From: Bacteroidetes bacterium GWF2_43_63
GTDB lineage: Bacteria > Bacteroidota > Bacteroidia > Bacteroidales > DTU049
Assembly (NCBI GenBank): GCA_001769275.1
Contig: MEOQ01000041.1
Coordinates: 1 to 64,000, forward strand
Reading direction: 5' to 3'
DNA: 64,000 nt
Made by a program: the position numbers and the translations under genes. The notes under the pieces were generated by a model. It was not told the origin of the DNA. It was given only the letters and a program-made list of their open reading frames with translations, and did no database searches. Below are positions 49,136 to 59,700 of this stretch, in pieces. Within the stretch, counting starts at the first letter, position 1. Each line of letters begins with the position of its first letter.

Positions 49136-50329
49136 TTATTGATGAATTGATTTTACAATCTGAATTATTTTTGCACAGCCCACTTCGATCTGCTCATTGC
49201 TGATAATAAGTGGTGGAGCCAGTCGCATGCTTTGTGGTGAAAACAGAAACCAGTCGGTCAGCACACCATTTTCGAGCAGTGCTTTTATGATTTTCTGATT
49301 CATTTCAAACGATTCAAACTCAGCTGCCATGAGCAATCCGGCCGATCTGAATTCCACAAGTCCGGGTAAATCTGAGAGCAAGTTTCGAAATAATTTTTCC
49401 TTTTCCGGAACCTGTTCATAATATTTCCCGCGCACCATCACTTTCAGCGAAGCCAAAGCTGCCGCGCACGAAACCGGATGGCCACCGAAGGTAGTAATGT
49501 GTCCCAGCACCGGATGATGGGTCAGGTTTTTCATCAGCGATTCGTTTGCAATGAAGGCGCCAAGCGGAAATCCCCCACCCAACGCTTTTGCAAGAACCAG
49601 AATGTCGGGAACAAACCCGAAATGCTCCATGGCAAACATTTTTCCGGTGCGTCCAAAGCCAGTCTGAACTTCGTCGAGAATAAGCAACGTTCCGGTTTCA
49701 TTGCATCGTTTGCGCAATTCTGTGAAATAGTTTTTGTCGGGAACCCGCACCCCTGCTTCGGCCTGGAAGGGTTCGATGACTACTGCCGCCGTTTTGTCTG
49801 TGATGTGTTTAATATCTTCAACACAATTAAATTTGATCAACCCGGTTCCAGGCAACAATGGACGAAAAGCGTTTTTGTATTCTTCGCTTCCCATAATGCT
49901 AAGCGGACCGGTCGAACTGCCATGATAGGCATTGCGACACGATAAAATTTCGAATCGTCCGGTGCTGCGCTTAGCGAGTTTCATGGCGCCATCAATGGCT
50001 TCAGCTCCGCTGTTCACAAAATAGACATTGTTCAGCGAATCCGGCAATAAACTGCAAAGCATTTCTGCCAGCCCGGTTTGAGCACTCTGAATAAATTCGC
50101 CATACACCAGCAGATGCGAATGCTTATTGACTTGCTCAATCACCGCCGCATTTATTTCCGGATGGTTGTGACCAAGATTGCTCACTGAAATTCCGGAAAT
50201 AAAATCGAGATATTCTCGGCCGTCGGCTGCAAACAATGAACAATCTTTCGCCGACACAATTTCGAGTGCCAGCGGTTCAGGCGATGTTTGCGCCACATGT
50301 CGGAAAAACAAATCGCGAGACGAGTTCAT
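49136..50329 (-). CDS. Class III aminotransferase (acetylornithine/4-aminobutyrate family)
   Basis: A 397-residue PLP aminotransferase; ATG 50329 chosen, as the in-frame TTG extension lacks homology. Motifs: [76 protein letters not shown] and the Schiff-base Lys in [16 protein letters not shown], then [14 protein letters not shown]. It shares these with ornithine and acetylornithine aminotransferases. The substrate cannot be read from sequence; it could transfer from a cadaverine- or ornithine-like diamine or an omega-amino acid. It sits right after guaD in the same direction. Confidence 0.85.
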   Translation of the reverse strand: MNSSRDLFFRHVAQTSPEPLALEIVSAKDCSLFAADGREYLDFISGISVSNLGHNHPEINAAVIEQVNKHSHLLVYGEFIQSAQTGLAEMLCSLLPDSLNNVYFVNSGAEAIDGAMKLAKRSTGRFEILSCRNAYHGSSTGPLSIMGSEEYKNAFRPLLPGTGLIKFNCVEDIKHITDKTAAVVIEPFQAEAGVRVPDKNYFTELRKRCNETGTLLILDEVQTGFGRTGKMFAMEHFGFVPDILVLAKALGGGFPLGAFIANESLMKNLTHHPVLGHITTFGGHPVSCAAALASLKVMVRGKYYEQVPEKEKLFRNLLSDLPGLVEFRSAGLLMAAEFESFEMNQKIIKALLENGVLTDWFLFSPQSMRLAPPLIISNEQIEVGCAKIIQIVKSIHQ

Positions 50330-50474
50330 ATTACAAAGATAATTGAAAAAATTCAACGCGTATTGTGCAGCAAATAGCTCAAGGTCGACATCAGACAGGT
50401 AGTACTGCGTTGATTTTTCTCGTTTAATGATTCCTTCATCAATAATATGCTTTGTTTACATAATGTAAACCTGC

Positions 50475-51317
50475 TTATTTCTTTTTGGGAGGCAATTTCT
50501 TTTTCTCTTTCGCAGGGGGCAAAAAGTTTTCACCGGTGATGACCGATTTGCCGGTTTTTGATTCTAATTCTTTTCGCGCATTTTTTGCCACTGCTCCGCC
50601 TTTTCTACTGACTTTTGCATTTTCGATTAATCCTTTGGCTTTTTCGCTGTCAGCAATTTGTCGAGTCGATAATTCAGCCAGAGCAGTAAAAATCAATTCA
50701 GCTTCGCTCATGTGATCCCGCAAGTTTTGAGACTTCAAGCCTTTCAGTTGCTTATGCTGCTTAACGGTTAAGTCTGTCCATTCTTTATGAATGATGTTGG
50801 TAAGCAGGGCAAATTCATCCTGTACTTTTACACCTGCGTTTTTCCAATAATCAGTGAGTTTATTTAGGGTTTCCTGCCCTGTCATGCGCTGTTGAATCCA
50901 CTTTTCACTTCGACCCATCTTCTGCCAGTTTTCCCTGGCTCTGTCCATGCTCAACGAAGGATCATTTATTTCCTGAACTCTTTCGTAGCCAACCTTAGCC
51001 AGCCATTGCTTAAAGGGTTCCGCTTTGGGAGAAGGGATAGATTGGATAATTCTAAAAATGTCCTTTACATTGCCAGCTAGAGTTTTACGCTTTTTGCCAT
51101 TTGTGAGCATTTCTATCTGGGGACAATTTGTCCCCAGGTAGGATCCGAGTTCTGGATCACGTTTTCTTAACTTCTTTAGATAATCGGTTGGATTGACAGA
51201 ATCAGTCAAAGCTTCAATAATGTCAACAACCGAAAAAAACCAAACTTCGGTTTCTTCATCATAATAACGCCTGACTTTCTTGTTTTCAAAAACAACCAAT
51301 GACTTATCATTTTTCAT
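50475..51317 (-). CDS. BRO-N domain protein (phage antirepressor-like)
   Basis: A 280-residue protein from the ATG at 51317. The first 110 residues form a BRO-N domain: VVFENKKVRRYYDEETEVWFFSVVDIIEALTDS, NPTDYLKKLRKRDPELGSYLGTNC, IFRIIQSIPSPKAEPFKQWLAKVGYERVQEI. The rest is a helical C-terminal region (GQETLNKLTDYWKNAGV, LTVKQHKQLKGLKSQNLRDHMSEAELIFTALAEL) ending in a Lys/Pro-rich tail. BRO proteins are common in phages and integrative elements, where some act as antirepressors. Here no phage genes are near, so it may be a domesticated or stranded copy. Its target is unknown. Confidence 0.88.
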   Translation of the reverse strand: MKNDKSLVVFENKKVRRYYDEETEVWFFSVVDIIEALTDSVNPTDYLKKLRKRDPELGSYLGTNCPQIEMLTNGKKRKTLAGNVKDIFRIIQSIPSPKAEPFKQWLAKVGYERVQEINDPSLSMDRARENWQKMGRSEKWIQQRMTGQETLNKLTDYWKNAGVKVQDEFALLTNIIHKEWTDLTVKQHKQLKGLKSQNLRDHMSEAELIFTALAELSTRQIADSEKAKGLIENAKVSRKGGAVAKNARKELESKTGKSVITGENFLPPAKEKKKLPPKKK

Positions 51318-51493
51318 AACTACTTGTTTTGCATATTTGTTTTGCGTAAGCCAGAAAAAATTCAATTTACAAATGCAACATGTTTGTTATCCAAAACTAT
51401 GAAAATAAATTTGATGCCGGAATAAAAAATGCTGATCATTTATAATTTCCTGTTGCAAAAAAGCTGCGAACATGGCTGCGCGACTATAACGCG

Positions 51494-51720
51494 TGACCAT
51501 CCGACTCAAAGGTGCTTAACGTAAAACGTGACACGTCGCACACCTTGTCCCTGGGGCGGAGTTTATCCCGCCCGGCGGGGCCCAAAGCTATTATTATATA
51601 ACTCCGGAGTTTACTCCTCCGCTTCCAGCGGAGTAAACTCCGGAGGCGGAGGAGTATCGGATGGAGCTGCGCAGCTTTCTTTGATACCTTCGGCTCTATA
51701 AGCACTAGGCATTGTGCGCC
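51494..51720. repeat. TGACCATCC/TTGTCCCTGGGGC element, copy 2
   Basis: Shares TGACCATCC, CTCAAAGG, CGCACAC, TTGTCCCTGGGGC and GGCCCAAAGCTA with 42353-42505, with a longer middle. It has a perfect hairpin CCGGAGTTTACTC (51604-51616) / GAGTAAACTCCGG (51631-51643) and CCGCTTCCAGCGG (51619-51631). The second half carries further GGAGG-rich palindromes. The 406-bp gap (51318-51723) has no gene seen. Confidence 0.85.
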
Positions 51721-51723
51721 GTA

Positions 51724-52602
51724 CTAATACTGCTCCGGTGTTCTGCCCTGATGCTGCATCAGAATGAGTGCATCGGCCAGGCCGGCTTTGGGAACCATGA
51801 GTTTTTGCGCATTGGCGAATTTCATGATTTTCAGAAATACTTCTGCTGCAGGGACAATCACATCGGCGCGGTCGGGATGAATGAGAAAGCGCTCTACGCG
51901 CTCGCTTACAGATAGCGGATGTAATTGGTCGTACGCTTTCTGCAACTCTTGAAAAGTCAGATACAAAGGCTCCGCCAGACCGAAATGCGATTTCAAGGCA
52001 TTGATACTACCACCCGAAGCAATGATGAGGTGTCCAAACGGATCGATGGAATCTTCTATAAAATCAAGCATTTTTCTCAGCTCCACTCTGCTTACTTCAT
52101 GCAGCAATGAGCGAACGGCTCCAATCTGAAAACTCTTTGATTTCCGCTTCCCGTCAGGATTTGCAAAAGTCACTTCCGTGCTGCCGCCCCCAAGATCGAT
52201 CATGATTTTCTGTACTTCATTTTTACCAAGTCCGGCAAACAGATCAGTTATAAGTGCAGCTTCGACCTTACCTTTAATGATCCAGGTTTTCAGATTTGTT
52301 TTTCTTTCAATGCTTCTTAAAATGTCCTGACCATTCGATGCATCGCGCATAGCAGATGTTGCGGCAATAACAGCACCGTCAACATTCCACGATTTCATCA
52401 GCAGAATAAAAGCTTCGAGCGAATTAAGCAGTTTGATTTCGGACTCCGCAGAGATTGATCCCGACTGAAACACATCGGTGCCAAGCCGCACAGGCACACG
52501 CGCATACATTTCTTTTATAACAACAGGATATCCATTATCGATCACAGTACCGACCATGCATTTTACCGCATTTGAGCCAATATCAATCGCAGCATATCTC
52601 AT
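51724..52602 (-). CDS. ppx: Exopolyphosphatase (Ppx/GppA family)
   Basis: A 292-residue ASKHA-fold enzyme that removes phosphate from polyphosphate ends or converts pppGpp to ppGpp. The N-terminal phosphate loop is AAIDIGSNAVKCMVG, the second phosphate region has ATSAMRDASNG, and IMIDLGGGSTEVTF is the adenosine/phosphate loop. It is short, close to the Ppx2-type length without the C-terminal HD domain found in full-length Ppx. It overlaps the ppk stop by four bases, so the two genes are co-translated; a phosphohistidine phosphatase follows the pair upstream. Confidence 0.92.
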   Translation of the reverse strand: MRYAAIDIGSNAVKCMVGTVIDNGYPVVIKEMYARVPVRLGTDVFQSGSISAESEIKLLNSLEAFILLMKSWNVDGAVIAATSAMRDASNGQDILRSIERKTNLKTWIIKGKVEAALITDLFAGLGKNEVQKIMIDLGGGSTEVTFANPDGKRKSKSFQIGAVRSLLHEVSRVELRKMLDFIEDSIDPFGHLIIASGGSINALKSHFGLAEPLYLTFQELQKAYDQLHPLSVSERVERFLIHPDRADVIVPAAEVFLKIMKFANAQKLMVPKAGLADALILMQHQGRTPEQY

Positions 52603-54671
52603 ATTTCAAAATCACCAGATTTAATCAGTTTATAAACTTCATCCTGTGAATCAAAAGGTGTATCATTATTTCTAACGTAGGTGTTGTTTTTTTTACCATT
52701 CACAAAACGTGCTTTTTCATTGTCTTTGATATGAATGGACAATATGTTTTTGAGCAGATCAGCAGCATCGTTATCGAGAACAGGACATAGAACTTCAATC
52801 CTACGGTCCATGTTGCGTTTCATCCAGTCGGCCGAAGTGATGTAAACCCGCTCCCATTGTCCGCAACGAAAATAAATGATGCGGCTGTGTTCAAGATTGC
52901 GACCTACAATACTGATGATTCTCAGGTTTTCGTTAATGGGTTGCAACACGCATGCACTGCGGCAAATAATATCAAATTTCACTCCGGCACGCGCTGCAGC
53001 ATAGATTCTGTCAGCAATATCCTTATCAACAATATTGTTCAGTTTTATAGCAGCATATGCTTCTTCGCCACGCAGTGCGGATTCTGTAAGCTTATCAATC
53101 ATGCCTTCGACAAAAGGTCGCATTTCCATTGGCGAAACAACCAGATGCTTAAAAGAAAAAGATCGATAACTGGCTTCAAACATTTCGAATACTTGCGCTG
53201 TTTCAATGCCTATTGTTTGATCTGCTGTCATAATGCTGACATCGCAATAAAGAGATGCGGTGTACTCATTAAAATTACCGGTGCCAACATTTGTGTAATA
53301 CACCGACTTTTTCCCTTCGGTGCGTTTCACCGAAATGAGCTTGGTGTGTACCTTTAGACCAGGTATACTGTGAATAACACGAACACCTTCTTCCTGCAGT
53401 TTGGTGCTCCAGTAAATATTGGTTTCTTCATCAAAACGCGCCTGCAGCTCCATGAAAACAGTTACATTTTTTCCGTTGCGTGCAGCATTGATGAGTGCAT
53501 TGATCACGTTTGAGTTTTTTCCGATGCGGTAAATCGTCATCTTGATACTGCGAACAGCAGGATCAATCGAGGCCTCCCGAAGGAAATCAATAATGTATTT
53601 AAACGGATGTTGAGGAAATGAAAGAAGAATATCCTTCTTTTTCACTTCGTCAAATATACTCCTGGCTAACTCCAGACGCGCATGTAATACCGGTTCGCGC
53701 TCTTTGAAAATCAATTGCTCTTTCCCGAGAAAAGGGAAATTCATGAGATCCTTGAAATTGTGATAACGTCCGCTCGAAACCAGCGTATCATCGCGTGTGA
53801 GACCAATTTTGGCGAAAAAGAAATCCAACATGACTTCGGGCATATCTCTGTCTACCACGAACCTTACCGGATTACCGGTTTTGCGTTGCTTCAGACTGTC
53901 TGAAATAATTTCAAGAAAGCTTTTGGAAATATCGCTGTCCATCTCAAGTTCCGCATCCCGGGTGAATTTGATGGTGTAAGCATTGAATTCATCGTAATCG
54001 AAACTTTTGAAAATATCAGCCATGCAATAGCGGATAATATCATCAATGAACATCACGAACTGCTCACCATTTTTTTCCGGAAGAACAACAAACCGCGAAA
54101 GCTGTTCGGATGGGACTTCCAGCAATGCATACTCGGGGGCTGCATTGCGGGCGGAATTGCGCATTGAAACGGCCAGATAAATGGACTTATCACGAAGCAT
54201 GCTTTCGGCTTTGAAGCTCTTCATGATTATGGGAAAAACATAGGTGCGCAAAACATTGTTGAAGTAATACTTTACAAAACTTTTATGTTCTGCATGCTTT
54301 ACTTCTTTTTCGTTGATGAGATGCACTCCTTCGTGGGCAAGCTCTTTCACAAGATGATTATAAACCTGTGCAAGTCGTTTCTGCTGACCAAGAATCCGCT
54401 GATTGATTTCTGCAAGAATGCTTTGCGGACTAAAGTAATGACTGTACTCATATTCCGATTTTCGTCTGAACTTGACAATGCGTTTCAGCGTTGCCACCCT
54501 AACCCGAAAGAATTCATCCTGATTGTTGGAAAAGATCCCCAAAAATTTTATACGTTCAAGAATTGGGGTCTCAACGCATTCAGCTTCCTGCAGCACCCGA
54601 TCATTGAAATCAAGCCAGCTCAGTTCGCGGTTTACATAAACAGCAGGAACACTATGGTTTTGTTTTTTCAT
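52599..54671 (-). CDS. ppk: Polyphosphate kinase 1
   Basis: A 690-residue PPK1 that builds inorganic polyphosphate from ATP. From the ATG at 54671 it starts KKQNHSVPAVYVNRELSWLDFNDRVLQEA, the N domain. The autophosphorylated His is in GLKVHTKLISVKR (equivalent to E. coli His435), with TGNFNEYTASLYCD after it. The second conserved His is in NLEHSRIIYFRC. ATP site residues lie in the PLD-like C1 and C2 domains (SIKMTIYRIGKNSNVINALINAARNGK; SADWMKRNMDRRIEVLCPV). Overlaps ppx by four bases and the sixA-like gene by about 20. Confidence 0.96.
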   Translation of the reverse strand: MKKQNHSVPAVYVNRELSWLDFNDRVLQEAECVETPILERIKFLGIFSNNQDEFFRVRVATLKRIVKFRRKSEYEYSHYFSPQSILAEINQRILGQQKRLAQVYNHLVKELAHEGVHLINEKEVKHAEHKSFVKYYFNNVLRTYVFPIIMKSFKAESMLRDKSIYLAVSMRNSARNAAPEYALLEVPSEQLSRFVVLPEKNGEQFVMFIDDIIRYCMADIFKSFDYDEFNAYTIKFTRDAELEMDSDISKSFLEIISDSLKQRKTGNPVRFVVDRDMPEVMLDFFFAKIGLTRDDTLVSSGRYHNFKDLMNFPFLGKEQLIFKEREPVLHARLELARSIFDEVKKKDILLSFPQHPFKYIIDFLREASIDPAVRSIKMTIYRIGKNSNVINALINAARNGKNVTVFMELQARFDEETNIYWSTKLQEEGVRVIHSIPGLKVHTKLISVKRTEGKKSVYYTNVGTGNFNEYTASLYCDVSIMTADQTIGIETAQVFEMFEASYRSFSFKHLVVSPMEMRPFVEGMIDKLTESALRGEEAYAAIKLNNIVDKDIADRIYAAARAGVKFDIICRSACVLQPINENLRIISIVGRNLEHSRIIYFRCGQWERVYITSADWMKRNMDRRIEVLCPVLDNDAADLLKNILSIHIKDNEKARFVNGKKNNTYVRNNDTPFDSQDEVYKLIKSGDFEI

Positions 54672-55170
54672 TCTCAAGGTTTTTGGGAATGAGATAGAAT
54701 AACGCTTTTTTAAAAGCAATCACAAACTCAGGCCAGGTGCGCGCTTCGCTCTGTAAGGCAATCAATCCGCTGGTTGGCATATCGACGATTTTCTGTGAAA
54801 GAAAAAAATTCGCAAACTGCGTTATCAGCGGATTGTGCCCAACAATCATTATATTGTTATACTCATCAGGTAAAGCATAGAGTGCATCGAAATAATCGTT
54901 TACCGTTTTGAAATAAAGATCATCATTAATACCCATGCTTTTGCTATCGAGTTCCAGCAGTGCAGCCATATGCTGCGCTGTCTCCAACGCACGCGCAGCC
55001 GGACTCGAAATTATAAACTGCGGCAGAACCTTCTTTTTCTTCAGTTCATTTGCAATTATTCCGGTGCGTCTGCGACCCAGATCGGTTAATGGCCTTTCAA
55101 TGTCCTTTCGGCCACCAATCAGTCCATCAGCTTTCCCATGACGCATTATTAATAATGTCTTACTGTTCAT
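54652..55170 (-). CDS. SixA-like phosphohistidine phosphatase
   Basis: A 172-residue histidine phosphatase superfamily protein from ATG 55170. The catalytic RHG is in KTLLIMRHGKAD; further conserved residues are the Arg in SSPAARALETAQ, and the second His in IMIVGHNPLIT. Length and motif set fit SixA-type enzymes, which remove phosphate from phosphohistidine. The gene overlaps the ppk start by about 20 bp and is upstream of it on the same strand. A role in reversing polyphosphate-kinase-related phosphohistidine is possible, but is an inference. Confidence 0.88.
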   Translation of the reverse strand: MNSKTLLIMRHGKADGLIGGRKDIERPLTDLGRRRTGIIANELKKKKVLPQFIISSPAARALETAQHMAALLELDSKSMGINDDLYFKTVNDYFDALYALPDEYNNIMIVGHNPLITQFANFFLSQKIVDMPTSGLIALQSEARTWPEFVIAFKKALFYLIPKNLENEKTKP

Positions 55171-55198
55171 ATTCTGCAAAAAAAATCAATGAAAATAA

Positions 55199-56479
55199 TT
55201 ACCAGGCAAACAGCGGAAAATCCTTCATCATGGCATTCACCTGCTTTCTCACATCCGCAATAACTGTTTCATCGTCGGGGTTAGAGAGTACTTTGTCAAT
55301 TAAATCAACAATCAGTGTCATGTGATTTTCTTTCAGTCCACGGGTAGTAATGGCCGGTGTTCCCACGCGGATTCCTGATGTCAGGAACGGGCTGCGTGAG
55401 TCGAAGGGCACCATGTTTTTATTGATGGTGATATCGGCCAGTACAAGCGTATTTTCAGCTTTTTTGCCGGTGAGTTCCGGAAATTTCTGACGAAGGTCAA
55501 TCAGCATCAAATGATTGTCAGTTCCATCGCTGATGATGTGATATCCTTTTTTGATAAAAGCATCGGCCAGGGCAGCTGCATTTTTTCTGACCTGTTGCAT
55601 GTACACCTTGAATTCCGGCTCCAGTGCTTCGCCAAAGGCAACTGCTTTGGCAGCAATCACATGCTCGAGTGGTCCGCCTTGTTGTCCGGGGAAAACAGCA
55701 CTGTTGATCATTTCCGACATTTTTTTCACAACACCCTTTGGCGTTGTAATTCCCCATGGATTGTCAAAATCTCTACCGACCAGAATCATTCCACCGCGCG
55801 GTCCACGCAGGGTTTTGTGAGTGGTGGTGGTGATAATGTGACAATATTCAACAGGATTGTTGAGCAATCCGGCTGCAATTAATCCCGCAGGATGTGCGAT
55901 GTCTGCCATGAGCAATGCGCCCACCGAATCAGCGATTTCGCGCATACGTTTGTAATCCCAGTCGCGGCTGTAGGCCGAAGCTCCGGCAACAATAAGTTTT
56001 GGCTTGCACTCCTTGGCTAATACAGCCATTTCGTCATAATCCACTTGTCCGGTTTCTTCTTTTACATGATAGGCAACCGGCTTGTAATTAATTCCTGAAA
56101 GGTTCACCGGAGAGCCGTGCGAAAGGTGGCCGCCATGCGAAAGATCAAGTCCCATAAAAGTGTCGCCAGGTTTAAGACATGCGAAAAATACGGCGGCATT
56201 GGCCTGCGCACCGCTGTGAGGCTGCACGTTGGCAAATTCAGCTCCGAAAAGTTTGCATGCGCGGTCGATGGCCAGTTGTTCAGTTTGATCAACAATCTGA
56301 CAACCTCCGTAATAACGTTTGCCAGGATATCCTTCGGCATACTTGTTTGTCAGTACCGAGCCCATGGCCTGCAGGACCTGTTCGCTGACAAAATTTTCTG
56401 ATGCAATAAGTTCAATCCCGTGCATCTGGCGGTCTTTTTCCTGCTCTATCAGGTCGAAAATCTGTTTATCGTGTTTCAT
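55199..56479 (-). CDS. glyA: Serine hydroxymethyltransferase
   Basis: A 426-residue PLP enzyme interconverting serine and glycine with tetrahydrofolate, the main source of one-carbon units. Motifs: [68 protein letters not shown]-type [16 protein letters not shown], the Schiff-base Lys in [20 protein letters not shown] (about residue 233), and a C-terminal [14 protein letters not shown]. It is in single-gene orientation, close to sixA (29 bp), and the two could share a transcript. Confidence 0.98.
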   Translation of the reverse strand: MKHDKQIFDLIEQEKDRQMHGIELIASENFVSEQVLQAMGSVLTNKYAEGYPGKRYYGGCQIVDQTEQLAIDRACKLFGAEFANVQPHSGAQANAAVFFACLKPGDTFMGLDLSHGGHLSHGSPVNLSGINYKPVAYHVKEETGQVDYDEMAVLAKECKPKLIVAGASAYSRDWDYKRMREIADSVGALLMADIAHPAGLIAAGLLNNPVEYCHIITTTTHKTLRGPRGGMILVGRDFDNPWGITTPKGVVKKMSEMINSAVFPGQQGGPLEHVIAAKAVAFGEALEPEFKVYMQQVRKNAAALADAFIKKGYHIISDGTDNHLMLIDLRQKFPELTGKKAENTLVLADITINKNMVPFDSRSPFLTSGIRVGTPAITTRGLKENHMTLIVDLIDKVLSNPDDETVIADVRKQVNAMMKDFPLFAW

Positions 56480-56674
56480 TTCCTAAATTAATTTGTTTCA
56501 GGATTCAAAGGTATAAATTATTTCTTTCGGGCATTTTATTCACTTTATACGTATTCATGTTTTCTTTCAATAAAATGCAATATAGCAACAACAAATGAAA
56601 AGCAAATTCAGATTTCGATGGATATTTTATGATTAATGTTGAAATTTTACAGGTCTAAAGCCAAATTTAATTCT

Positions 56675-56682
56675 TATATTTG
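56675..56682 (+). promoter_or_regulatory. Promoter -7 element before the lamin-tail gene
   Basis: TATATTTG matches TAnnTTTG, 21 bp before the ATG at 56704. The -33 TTTG is not clear, so it is a half match. Confidence 0.5.
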
Positions 56683-56703
56683 CTAGCTTAAAGAAATTTG
56701 AAT

Positions 56704-59700
56704 ATGAAAAAACTACAATTGATTTTTTTAATCCTGTTTACTTCGTTCGCTGCGCGATCACAGGATTTGTTGTGTTCGTGGCATTTCGACACACTTTTAG
56801 TAGCGCCAAACACTGATGTGGTCATTCCTGCTGATTCAGGATCTCAGGATGGTTCAGCCACAATTTACCTGGATGGAACCAACGGTTCGTCTCTTTTCAA
56901 CACCGCAACAGGGGGTGAATTGTCTGCTTTTGGTGGATCCACCGTTAACGATGGACGTACAACGCCACTCGCAACCCTTTCTTTGTGTCCAATCAACACA
57001 ACTGCAAACGGCAAAGGGGCTGTGATACGCTTCAGTACCACCGGGTATGAAAATCCAATAATTACGTATGCAGCCCGCAACACATCAACGGGTTTCCAGA
57101 ATCAGTTCATCGAATACAGCACTGATGGAGTGACTTTCACGCGTTGCGATACCATTAGCGGACTTACAACAACGTTTGTGCTGAAGACTATAGATCTTTC
57201 TGCATTTGACGTACTTGACGAAGCCGCCAATGTGTATATACGCATAATTTTTGACGGTGCAACTTCTTCAACAGGTAATAATCGTGTTGATAATATCACG
57301 ATTAATGCTACTTCAACTTCTGCTACAGATATTGTTCCTCCGACAGTACTTGGAGCAAATGCAACATCATTAACAGACATCTGGGTGCGCTTTTCCGAAC
57401 CTGTTGGAGCTTCAGCTGAAGTGACTACAAATTACACCGGTGTTGGCACAATAACAAGTGCAACCCGTACTACAGGGCTCGACAGCGTGCATATTGTACT
57501 TGCCACGCCGCTTACGTTTGGTGTCGCAGATACCATTTGCATTGCCAATGTGGCAGACGTTACCGGAAATGTTATGATCAGCAATCCTTGTTTTCAGGTT
57601 GTGTTCGGAACACTCGATGTAACACCTCCAACCGCTATCAGTGCCTGGCCTGCAAACCTTGCAACTGTAAAAGTAAAATTCAGCGAAGCCATGGACAATG
57701 TGACAGCTGAAACAGTTGCCAACTACACCGGTCTTGCCGGAATTGGCTCTGCAACACTGAATGCAACGCTCGATACAGTTACACTTGCACTGTCAATAAA
57801 TTTGGTTAGCGGTATTGCAGATACCCTCTACGTCCAAAATGTAGAAGATACTGCAGGAAATGCAATGGCTGCAATGCAACAGTTTGTGCTTTTCATGGAT
57901 ACATCGACAACTGTCGCCAATCTGGTAATTACAGAAATCATGTACAATCCTGCTGAAAGCGGTACTGATAGCACTGAATTCATTGAAATTCTCAACAACG
58001 GTTCAACCGCCGTTAACCTGATGAATTATACAATCACTTACGGTACTTCAACGCACACTATCACGACATCAAACGTTGTGAATCCAGGGGATCGGTTTCT
58101 TATTGCTCCCAAAGCTGTAGTAGCGTCGAACTTTTACGGAGTGTCCTTTTATCAGGGTAGCACTTTCGGCATCGGGAACAATGGAGCTACCGTTAAGATA
58201 CTCAATGGTTCCGGAATTGTGGTTGACAGCGTGATGTATGATGATGTGGCACCATGGCCAACAGCAGCTGACGAAGGTGGATACAGTCTTTCACTTTGTG
58301 ATCCTTCACTTGATAACAATGCTGGAAGCAGCTGGAGCTTAGGTACAGTATTTTTCTCGACAATAAACACACACGATGTATACGCTGATCCAGGCCAGGG
58401 TTGCGTTGTCCCTGTTGACAATACTCCGCCGGTGGTGGATACTGCATTTGCAACTAATCTGAATACGGTGAAAGTAGTTTTCAATGAAGTTGTTGATAAT
58501 ATTACCGCTGAAACAATTGCAAATTACACGGGACTTGCCGGAATCGGTGCAGCTTCACTTAATGCAACAATGGATACGGTAACTCTGACACTTTCAACTC
58601 CGCTGCTCGACAATGTGGCAGATACAATTCACATCGCAGGCATTGAAGATACAGCCGGAAATGTAATGGCTACTACTCAGTCCTTCCGATTGATATTCTC
58701 AATTGCTGACATTATTCCTCCAACAGTTATCAATGCATGGCCTGAAACACATGCCGTTGTGAAAGTGAAATTCAGCGAAGTTATGGATAATGTTACCGCT
58801 GAAACTGTAGCCAACTACACCGGACTTGCTGGCATTGGCTCTGCAACACTGAATGCTACAATGGACACTGTAACACTTGCTCTGTCAACCAACCTGATAA
58901 ATGGTGTTTCCGACACACTCTATATTCAAAATGTAGAAGACACTGCAGGTAACGCTATGGCTGCCCAGCAGATGTTTGTTCTGTTCATTGATACAGTAAC
59001 AATTCCAAAAGCACTGGTTATTACTGAAATTATGTACAACCCCGCTGAAAGCGGAACTGACAGCACCGAATTTATTGAAATCTATAACAACGATGTAGTT
59101 TCAGTTGATCTGCTGAATTATGTCCTGAATTATGGCGCAAGTACTTTTACCTTCCCTTCATCGCTGGTAATTGCTCCGGGTGAATATGCTCTTGTGTCGT
59201 CAAACGCAACTGCAGCCAGTAACTTCTACGGAGTTACATTCTTACAAGGCAGCACAGGTGGAATTGGCAACGGTGGCGCGACCATTGTTCTCTTAAGTCC
59301 AACAGGATTACTTGTTGATACTGTTACTTATGATGATGTGGCTCCATGGCCAACTCTTGCTGACGAAGGCGGATACAGCCTTTCACTTTGCGATCCCACA
59401 CTTGACAACAATGTTGGCAGTAACTGGGGCTTAGGAACAATCTTTTTTGGCACTGTAAACACACACGATGTATATGCCGATCCAGGTGAAGGATGTTCAG
59501 CAACCGCTGACACTGTTCCTCCGGTTGCACTCAGTGCAAGTTTGACCAACCTGACAACAGCTGTTGTTACTTTCAATGAAGCATTGGATCTTGCTTCTGC
59601 ACAGACAACTGGTAATTACACAGGACTTGGAACTGTTTCTACAGCTGTTTTGACAAGCAGTACAGTAGTTACACTGACTCTTTCAACTCCTCTTGTTAAC

